A stretch of 44,002 nt of DNA from a virus. A program made the position numbers and the translations under genes. The notes under the pieces were generated by a model. The model searched no databases, had not been told where the DNA came from, and saw only the letters and a program-made list of their open reading frames with translations. Positions 33,346 to 39,568 of this stretch are shown in pieces. Numbering within the stretch: the stretch's first letter is position 1; each line of letters opens with the position of its first letter. The stretch spans positions 1-44,002 of the IMG/VR virus record IMGVR_UViG_3300025132_000081; one strand, written 5' to 3'.

Positions 33346-34284
33346 ATGAAAAACAAAATTCAAAACATTCTACCGTCGGACGTTCTAAGCTTCGAAGCGG
33401 AAGAGCTGCAACGGGATCACCGTTCTCATAACACTTCTGATGCATATCGCGGCTATCGTGAAAGGTTCGTGTTGTTTTGTGAGTCCAAGGGCTTAGAGTT
33501 CAATTCAGTGGCTCTTATCGAGTTTTTAACGAGCTTGTATCATCAAGGTTACGCTCAAAATACCATCACCGGCTATCATGCTGGGGTCGTGGATTTTCTG
33601 CCGGAATTGCGTGGTGTGGATGAGATATCAAAAACCCTGGCAGCGATTCGCCATAGGATGGTGAACAGGCCACCGAAACAAACCAGAGCCCTGACACTTG
33701 AACAGGCTGAAAATGCTCTAGCGTGCCTAAGTGATTCAATACGAGATCACAGGGATCGTGCCTTGCTCAGTGTAGCGTGGTCTACCGCTTCCCGAGCTTC
33801 TGAGCTTCTGAGTCTAACCGTCGATAAGATTGTACGTGAAACCGGGGGCTATGTCATCTTCGTAAAACTCAAAGGAGCAGATCGACAAAGTGAGAAGTGG
33901 ATCCCTGGCGCAGTGGGTGATCTGTCGGTACCGCTCACCCCGTCGACGCATCTAGCCCGTTGGCTTGAGATCTCAGGAATCACTGAGGGCCCAATCTGGC
34001 GCAAGGTTAACAAGTCAGGACGAATTGAAGATAAAGCGCTAAGTGCATCCGGTTACACTAAAATTTTTAAGCGTATCGTTCGGAATTCTGGATTGGATGA
34101 GCGCTTATTTTCACCCCATAGCACCCGAACCGGCTTCGTTACTTATGGAGCTAAAAACGGGCATGGAATTGCTGAAGTCATGGCAGTAACGGGCCATAAA
34201 TCAATACAGAGCGTGAAATCATACTGGGATTCTCAGCAAATGAGAAAAATGCACCCGTTAACCGGGGAAAAATCCAGCAAATGA
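33346..34284 (+). CDS. tyrosine recombinase, Cre/XerD-like (second recombinase)
   Basis: 312 aa with the full catalytic set: Arg150 (STASRASELL), Lys176 (VKLKGADR), His258 and Arg261 (SPHSTRTGF), His284 (TGHKS) and nucleophile Tyr293 (KSYWD). The N-terminal 110 residues form a SAM-like core-binding domain (SDAYRGYRERFVLFCESKG). It lacks the arm-binding domain of lambda-type integrases, so it may resolve dimers or invert or exchange a segment, as Cre does for P1. A GGAAGC ribosome site precedes it. It overlaps the next small gene as ATGA. Confidence 0.88.
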   Translation: MKNKIQNILPSDVLSFEAEELQRDHRSHNTSDAYRGYRERFVLFCESKGLEFNSVALIEFLTSLYHQGYAQNTITGYHAGVVDFLPELRGVDEISKTLAAIRHRMVNRPPKQTRALTLEQAENALACLSDSIRDHRDRALLSVAWSTASRASELLSLTVDKIVRETGGYVIFVKLKGADRQSEKWIPGAVGDLSVPLTPSTHLARWLEISGITEGPIWRKVNKSGRIEDKALSASGYTKIFKRIVRNSGLDERLFSPHSTRTGFVTYGAKNGHGIAEVMAVTGHKSIQSVKSYWDSQQMRKMHPLTGEKSSK

Positions 34285-34454
34285 AAGATTTTATCACTTT
34301 TTTCGTGCTGATCTGGGCGTCATGGCTCGCCATGTTCCCGTGGATTGGCCCCTATCTAGCCGCGTGGGTCGTCTCATGGCTGGATCTTGTCGACAATCCA
34401 GACGACCTATGCAACAACAATTTAGATGCTGAATGGATTCGTAAGAATTTATAG
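34281..34454 (+). CDS. 57-residue membrane protein
   Basis: 57 aa: MKDFITFFVLIWASWLAMF, then PWIGPYLAAWVVSWL, then an acidic tail DLVDNPDDLCNNNLDAEW. One or two membrane spans rich in Trp, with an acidic cytoplasmic end. The start overlaps the recombinase stop as ATGA. Small inner-membrane phage proteins of this kind often act in superinfection exclusion or as toxins, but nothing in the sequence fixes the role. Confidence 0.6.
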   Translation: MKDFITFFVLIWASWLAMFPWIGPYLAAWVVSWLDLVDNPDDLCNNNLDAEWIRKNL

Positions 34455-34473
34455 GCAAAAGGAAGCAAGCAAA

Positions 34474-35103
34474 ATGGAAAAATTATTTGAAACCGATTGG
34501 TTATCCGAAGATTCTGAAAACCTTTACTGTTATTTCACAGTACATGCTGCCGAGGATTTAATCGGTGGCTTGTTTGACGAAGACAACAAAGAACATGTTG
34601 AGATTCTTAAAGCGCACATTGCTGAGTTTAACGGGCCTGCATGGGTTAACGAAAAAGCTGTAAGTGAAGCTCTTGAAGTTGAACACGTTGAAAAGCTCAG
34701 CATGGGGGGCGTATGGTTCCCTGGACCCGTTGTTTTTCGTATTAATAGCGCAGCATGGCTTGAGCATTTACTAGATAAAATTCTATCACAAGCCGACCAC
34801 CGAACCGGTTACACTGGGGCTGATTTCGGCGGTTCCACGACGTGGATCCTGGGGGATGAATGGTATCTTCAAGATGATGAGAACGGCCATCATGCGGTAT
34901 TTCAGAGAGCTGAGGAACCGGGAGATCCTATCGAGGAAATCCGAATCATTCCCAACCCTGACCTTCTCACTTGGTTAGCTCGAGGCGGCCAGGTGGAAGA
35001 GTTAAAGCACGGACCCAATTCTGAAAATTGGACTTGTTTGACCTGTGGTGTGAACCATAACAAAGAATGCTGTGAGTGTGGCACCGAGGGTCAAGACATC
35101 TAA
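34474..35103 (+). CDS. acidic accessory protein with C-terminal zinc-ribbon-like Cys cluster
   Basis: 209 aa from ATG 34474, five bases after a GGAAGCAA leader; an in-frame ATG 16 codons upstream overlaps the previous small gene. The first 180 residues are acidic (LSEDSENLYCYFTVHAAEDL and similar) with a repeated strand-helix pattern. The C-terminus WTCLTCGVNHNKECCECG carries CxxC and CCxC pairs, likely a zinc ribbon. Family not recognised. A zinc site on an acidic body suits a protein that contacts a host nucleic-acid enzyme, which is speculation. Confidence 0.62.
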   Translation: MEKLFETDWLSEDSENLYCYFTVHAAEDLIGGLFDEDNKEHVEILKAHIAEFNGPAWVNEKAVSEALEVEHVEKLSMGGVWFPGPVVFRINSAAWLEHLLDKILSQADHRTGYTGADFGGSTTWILGDEWYLQDDENGHHAVFQRAEEPGDPIEEIRIIPNPDLLTWLARGGQVEELKHGPNSENWTCLTCGVNHNKECCECGTEGQDI

Positions 35104-35152
35104 CACAGAGCGCGCGCGTTTTATGCGTGCGATGAGAAAAGGAAGCAAATAA

Positions 35153-35680
35153 ATGAAAACGAAATTATTTTTAGTAGCCGAGGGACTCTTGGATCAGGCG
35201 AACATGGCTATCTATGAAAACTTAATGACACCTGAGGACGTTCAAGCATATGCCGAAAACGCAATGGAAATCATTCTAAGTGATGAACATGCCGAATTAG
35301 TGATGACGACGTGTAAGAAGTGGCTTGATTCAGACGACCAAACGGCAAACAACTACTATCACGATGTCGAGCGTGTTCTTGAGTCTGATGACGTCAAAAC
35401 CGAGCTTGTAATAGAAGCCGCCGAAACCGTTGCAAAGGCGACCAACATCATTCATTTGATGGAGCGTTTAAATAAGACTCAAGAGCTGGCTAATGATGTC
35501 GCTGTTAAGCTTACAGATTACGTGGACACATCAAGCCTCCCAACCTTTGGCGGTCCTGACGTATCGGAAGAGGGGATCTATAGCTGGGACGAATGCAGCC
35601 TTATGCGGCAAGTCGACGGCGTGTGGCAATGTATCGACCGGGGCGAGTATTTAATCGAGCAGGCTTACCTCGAAGATTAA
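35153..35680 (+). CDS. acidic helical accessory protein
   Basis: 175 aa, four bases after a GGAAGCAA leader and last gene of the accessory module. Strongly acidic and helical (MTPEDVQAYAENAMEIILSD; WLDSDDQTANNYYHDVERVL), with a short C-terminal part WDECSLMRQVDGVWQCIDRG that resembles a small conserved beta end. Charge density is like DNA-mimic inhibitors, but no family is recognised. A strong terminator follows. Confidence 0.6.
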   Translation: MKTKLFLVAEGLLDQANMAIYENLMTPEDVQAYAENAMEIILSDEHAELVMTTCKKWLDSDDQTANNYYHDVERVLESDDVKTELVIEAAETVAKATNIIHLMERLNKTQELANDVAVKLTDYVDTSSLPTFGGPDVSEEGIYSWDECSLMRQVDGVWQCIDRGEYLIEQAYLED

Positions 35681-35735
35681 GACGCATCACGGGCCAAATT
35701 CCTGACAACTAATTGATAAATTTTGAGTAGAAAAG

Positions 35736-35762
35736 CCCAGGTTTGATCCTGGGTTTTTTTTT
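35736..35762 (+). terminator. strong intrinsic terminator
   Basis: CCCAGG pairs with CCTGGG (loop of six bases) and is followed by a run of nine Ts. It ends the accessory module before the gene-free repeat region. Confidence 0.8.
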
Positions 35763-36080
35763 GGGCTGGGGAGCTTCCCCCCCAAACCCTAGGACCGAAT
35801 AGGTTCTAGACTCAGTTTTCTATTTCTTTGAACCGTATCCTATGACGTGAATTCAATTTACCCGGCGCCCCTGACCTAAAACCAAAATCAATACCTAAAA
35901 CAAATTAGCTCAAGCCTTCGTTGGCTCTATAAAATTTTTGAATACCTAGTTGAGCTAAAACTCATTTTACTACTAGGTCAGGAATTCGTTTGTGTTTGCG
36001 GGGGAGTGCAGGCCTATACCTAATAACCTAATTTTTTTTAAATAAAATTATTATTATTATACTACAAGGGGTCTTTAAAC

Positions 36081-36120
36081 CGTCCTTTAGTGGAATTTAG
36101 CCGCCCTTTGTGGAATTCAG
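36081..36120 (+). repeat. tandem imperfect 20-bp repeat
   Basis: CGTCCTTTAGTGGAATTTAG (36081-36100) is followed at once by CCGCCCTTTGTGGAATTCAG, which matches once a single-base gap is allowed. It lies next to the AT-only tract. Confidence 0.6.
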
Positions 36121-36512
36121 AAACTCGTGAAAACGACCATTTTTTTATAAAAAGTACGTCAGCCTTTAGGGCACACACCCCTGAGACATTAGGTATTAGG
36201 TATTGAGAACCGACCGATAGATAAACATATAGAACCGATAGAAGACTCGTGTAAGTGCCTGGAATCATTGACTTGTCTTATTATGAACTTAAATAACTAC
36301 CGTTTTTTAGTTCTGCTTTATTCCACTTTTTTCCAAAAAGAGACTTATGACTTGAGCTAAAATTGCTCATTATTCCAATGGGTTAAGAAGAAACTTCCAC
36401 CTTTTTCCACTTTACTCCTTAACCTAAAAAGTCCAAAGTAAAGAGACAAACCGATAGAAACCGATAGCAAAAGTAGAAGTTAGTAGGACTATGCAGGATA
36501 AAGAAGAGATAA

Positions 36513-36530
36513 CCGGAAAAACCGGAATAG
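36513..36530 (+). repeat. left arm of an exact 18-bp inverted repeat flanking int-xis
   Basis: CCGGAAAAACCGGAATAG; its exact reverse complement is at 38629-38646. The unit itself contains two CCGGAA half-sites spaced by three As, as expected for a dimer-binding site. It lies about 90 bases upstream of the integrase start. Confidence 0.65.
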
Positions 36531-36622
36531 CATTGTTTACAACATTGATCTCGTGTGGCATTGGCCGCTCGTGGTTGGTCTGAACGCTTGGCTGCAACAA
36601 GGCGTTCGGGTGAGGGAAGAGA

Positions 36623-38104
36623 ATGGGTAAGGAAGCAAGTAAAAAAGGCAAGAACCGCCTTCTGTTCACAGAAGCGTGGTTAAAGAAGGTTAACGCCAAC
36701 AAGGTCGCTACGTATAGTGACATTGGCTGTAAGGGGCTTCTTCTTCGTGTTGCTAAACCCCGCAAGGGACACACCGCAAAGTCGCGTCGCAAGTTTATTT
36801 TTAAACGGCACGTCGCAGGCTCACCTGTCGAAACAACAATCGGCAGTCACAGCGACGTGACTTTAGATCAAGCGCGGGAAACCTGCACACGTCTTCGTGC
36901 GGGAGATAAGCAAACTGATATCTCGGCAACAGTTAACACCTGGTCAAAAAATGGGGCCTTTACTGTTAAAGAAGCTATTGCCGATTACTGGGAAGATTGC
37001 GAGGCGAGGCTTTCGAGCGGAAGTTTGGCAACCTACAAGTCACAGCTAAAGCATTTTGAATATCTGCACGAGCTGCCTGTTCAAGAGGTAACTTTTGCGG
37101 TTGTTGATAAGCTGGTGGCTAAAATCTACGCATATCGTAAAAGAAACGGTGAGCCGTACGCTCAGTACGTCGTGGGGCAGATCTACAAGTTCTTCGAGCG
37201 AACGCTCGTACATGCGAAAAAGAAGACAAAAAAACTCGACCGTAATTTTGCTTGGCCGTTTGACGAAAAAGGAATCCATGGGGCCATTGTGCAGGCTGAA
37301 AGTGTTTATTCGTGGCCTGAGTTCTGGCGTCTGTGGCAGTGGAGCCCAGCTTACTGGCGCAATGCTAAACGTCTGCGACGGGGCTCTACAATGACCGCAA
37401 ACGGGTTCAGATGGAAGCAACGATACACGGAAGAGAAACGTGCAATCCGTTTGCTCATGCTCACAGCGTGTCGTGCAAAAGAGATAGCCAGCTTGACGTG
37501 GGGTGAGTTCAAAGTGAATGGCGCGATGAACATGCGTTCCGGAGACATGGAACCTGCGCTTATTCTTTCGGCTAAACGGACCAAGAAGCGCAAACCATTT
37601 GTCGTGCCGCTTCATAGTGCAGCGTTGAACATTATCTCAGCGCAATACAAAGAATACGGCCCGTTTAAGCCTGGGGACCGGCTTTTTCCATCCATTCCGC
37701 ATAAAACGAATTATTTATACAAAGTGGCCAAGAAAAGGGGAGGTTTTACTAATCACATCCACGACATTCGTAGGACTGTCGCAACGATGTACGCAGCCTG
37801 TGGGGGCTCTGAGTCTTTGGTCGACTCATTGTTATCTCACGGAAAAAAAACGTCTGGAAAGGCGTATAATAAATATCAATATTTTACTGAGAAATTTGAA
37901 CTAACAAAATTTTATAATCAAATGTTAATGGCCGCACTAGCCCGTGGCGCAGAGCACGACGCTGATAGTTCTTTTGAAGCCGAGTGCGAGGATGAAATAA
38001 AAAATGTCATTAGTGAGCACAATAGACACAACAACAATAAACGGATCCATCAAGGAGCCCGTTTTGCTCTGCCGAGCAAAGGTAGCGAAGAGATTAGGCT
38101 TTAG
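36623..38104 (+). CDS. int: phage integrase (tyrosine recombinase, P4/DUF4102 type)
   Basis: 493 aa, with GAGG 6-9 bases before the ATG. The N-terminal part (GCKGLLLRVAKPRKG, KFIFKRHV, IGSHSDVTLDQARE) is the arm-binding DUF4102-like domain of P4-type integrases; a core-binding domain follows (about 110-205). Catalytic residues: Arg284 (TACRAKEI), a Lys in LSAKRTKKRK (318-324), His380 and Arg383 (HDIRRTVAT), His406 (LSHGKKT) and a Tyr at 415-420. It would join the phage to the host chromosome. A GGAAGCAA copy lies inside codons 3-6. Its last 101 bases overlap the excisionase gene. Confidence 0.92.
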   Translation: MGKEASKKGKNRLLFTEAWLKKVNANKVATYSDIGCKGLLLRVAKPRKGHTAKSRRKFIFKRHVAGSPVETTIGSHSDVTLDQARETCTRLRAGDKQTDISATVNTWSKNGAFTVKEAIADYWEDCEARLSSGSLATYKSQLKHFEYLHELPVQEVTFAVVDKLVAKIYAYRKRNGEPYAQYVVGQIYKFFERTLVHAKKKTKKLDRNFAWPFDEKGIHGAIVQAESVYSWPEFWRLWQWSPAYWRNAKRLRRGSTMTANGFRWKQRYTEEKRAIRLLMLTACRAKEIASLTWGEFKVNGAMNMRSGDMEPALILSAKRTKKRKPFVVPLHSAALNIISAQYKEYGPFKPGDRLFPSIPHKTNYLYKVAKKRGGFTNHIHDIRRTVATMYAACGGSESLVDSLLSHGKKTSGKAYNKYQYFTEKFELTKFYNQMLMAALARGAEHDADSSFEAECEDEIKNVISEHNRHNNNKRIHQGARFALPSKGSEEIRL

Positions 38105-38309
38105 CGATAAACATTTAAAAGGCCTAATTGAGAGCGGGTCATTCGTCGACGGCGTGCGGCCTTTTGGTCCTCGTCTCTACTACGTTTGGTCCGACGTAGT
38201 GGCCTGGGTGAACAATTTACAGCGTGTTTCCCCATCACCAACCTTGACTGAAAAGGTCAAAAAAGTAGCCTTAAATTCTAAAAAGTACGCGGAATATAAG
38301 TCTACCTAA
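38004..38309 (+). CDS. excisionase/AlpA-like DNA-binding protein
   Basis: 101 aa. The core LLCRAKVAKRLGFSDKHLKGLIESG, then YYVWSDVVAWV, is a winged-helix MerR/AlpA-type DNA-binding domain as in phage excisionases and P4-type Alp proteins. It begins inside the 3' end of the integrase gene in another frame (101-base overlap), with GAGG about 12 bases before the ATG. The position next to the integrase supports a role in directing excision. The C-terminal basic tail may add DNA contacts. Confidence 0.72.
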   Translation: MSLVSTIDTTTINGSIKEPVLLCRAKVAKRLGFSDKHLKGLIESGSFVDGVRPFGPRLYYVWSDVVAWVNNLQRVSPSPTLTEKVKKVALNSKKYAEYKST

Positions 38310-38611
38310 GTGGAACAAAGTGCAACAAAATGCACTTTCGTGATTGCTTGCAGTCGCATCCTATTTTGAGATCTTGTCTAGAATTCGCATTGCCGCTACG
38401 GTGGTAGAGCTGAATGCTTGATGGGAAAGAGAGACGCCAGCTCTGCAAAGCTGACGCCTCAAGGAAGCAAGCAATCACACCATTTCTGGGGATAACTTGT
38501 TTAGCAGTAGCGGATTTACCCCAAGAAATTAAAGTTCACAAGAACTCGACCAAGTTTTCAGGTCGAATTTGCTCAGAAACTTCGTGGTTATTCTGAGCGC
38601 TGGGGGAAATC
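38310..38611 (+). other. structured intergenic region between excisionase and primase
   Basis: About 300 bases without a convincing gene. GTGATTGCTTGC (38340-38351) and GCAAGCAATCAC (38467-38478) form a perfect 12-bp inverted repeat enclosing 115 bases, inside which CAGCT...AGCTG forms a further hairpin (38438-38453) and a GGAAGCAA copy overlaps the right arm. GTGGAAC and GTGCAAC direct repeats lie at its left end. It may be a structured RNA leader of the replication operon or a recombination site. Confidence 0.45.
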
Positions 38612-39568
38612 TTGCTAACCAACCGTAACTATTCCGGTTTTTCCGGAAACTCATGTTTGTTCCATCATAGAGCAATTCAATATTGGGACAATAATTATCG
38701 AACAATTATGCCAGCAGACGGCAAAGCCATTTATTTGAAGGGTTGGCCGCTGCGTGGTGAGATGCCTGCGAGCCGGGAAGAAGTCGAGCAGGGCGTGGCC
38801 TATTATCAGCGCCACAATTTGGCTCTTGTCTATGGTCCTGCGTGTCCTGTCGTTACTATCGACATCGACTCAAAGGAACATGCCGTTGACCTAGAAACCC
38901 TCACGGTTGAAGCGCTCGGCGCCACACCTCTCGTGAGTATTGGCAACTATCCAAAGCGCAAATTGCTTTATCGGAAAGCCCCAGGATTTAATTACCCCAC
39001 AAAACGGTTCCAACCGTGGATGGAAGTTTTTTCGTCAAAGGGCCAGACAATCCTTGAGGGCATCCATCCCAGCACAAGCAAACCTTATACTTGGGTCAGT
39101 CAATCCCCCGCAGACACGCCTGTCTCTGAGCTTCCACAGGTAACGACACGCCAGCTCAACATCCTTGAGGAAGCATTCTACGGATGGCTTCGTGAAAAGA
39201 ATATTGTGGAAGTCGAAAAGCCGGGTGTTAACGGTCTGCGTAACTTTCATCATACCTCATGGAAGTCAGACGAATTAACAGCGATGCGTGCTGAACGCTC
39301 GTTCTGCAATACCCCCCAAGAGTTTCGAGCGTGCGTTATCCGTCATTTAAAAAAAATGAGGCCAGGAACTCGGCACCAAATCATGACGGTCACGGTCAAC
39401 GCGATGGTTAACAGAGGCTGGGGTGATGAACATATCATGTCTGTGCTCGGCAAATATTACATTCAAAAATTTGGAGACGACCGCAGCCTGCGTACCAACA
39501 AGGTCGTTAAAGCAATCACTTCCGCCAGACGACGACGAGGTTTGAGATGTCAAACACAATGCAGCTAG
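38612..39568 (+). CDS. primase with PrimPol domain
   Basis: 318 aa from a TTG preceded by GGGGGAA; ATG 38707 is a shorter alternative. The PrimPol N-terminal pattern is clear: HHRAIQYWDNNYRTIMPADG, KAIYLKGWPL, then YGPACPVVTIDIDS with the metal-binding Asp84 and Asp86, then ISIGNYPKRKLLYR-like strands and MEVFSSKGQTILEG. The C-terminal third is helical (NTPQEFRACVIRHLKKMRPG). Such enzymes make primers and may copy DNA. It overlaps the helicase gene by 22 bases, so both are probably one replication unit. An arm of the 18-bp repeat falls in its first codons. Confidence 0.78.
   Translation: MLTNRNYSGFSGNSCLFHHRAIQYWDNNYRTIMPADGKAIYLKGWPLRGEMPASREEVEQGVAYYQRHNLALVYGPACPVVTIDIDSKEHAVDLETLTVEALGATPLVSIGNYPKRKLLYRKAPGFNYPTKRFQPWMEVFSSKGQTILEGIHPSTSKPYTWVSQSPADTPVSELPQVTTRQLNILEEAFYGWLREKNIVEVEKPGVNGLRNFHHTSWKSDELTAMRAERSFCNTPQEFRACVIRHLKKMRPGTRHQIMTVTVNAMVNRGWGDEHIMSVLGKYYIQKFGDDRSLRTNKVVKAITSARRRRGLRCQTQCS

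Larger units (their letters stand above)
35763..36622. other. gene-free AT-rich region with several repeat families (candidate origin and/or attP)
   Basis: No credible gene is seen in 860 bases. Repeats include AATACCTAA (35890, and inverted at 36189 and 36196; near copies at 35941 and 36015), ACCGATAG (36213, 36234, 36450, 36460), CTTGAGCTAA (36351, inverted at 35905; TTGAGCTAAAA at 35950), TTCCAC/GTGGAA motifs (around 36090, 36111, 36321, 36395, 36405) and an AT-only tract at about 36030-36060. This layout suits iterons of a replication origin or arm sites for the integrase encoded just downstream. No tRNA-like attachment core was recognised. Confidence 0.5.

Noticed and set aside
35763-36622. 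A tRNA gene or tRNA-derived attachment core in the gap before integrase
   Set aside because: No cloverleaf or TTC-loop pattern was found by eye; the attachment core remains unidentified.
36424-36792. 122-codon minus-strand frame over the integrase start
   Set aside because: It covers the integrase promoter region and 5' end, lacks a ribosome site, and has a composition typical of an antisense shadow.
38414-38596. 60-codon frame between excisionase and primase
   Set aside because: No ribosome site of quality, no recognisable motif, and the region is better described by its inverted repeats; a 24-codon frame at 38421 is also too weak to call.
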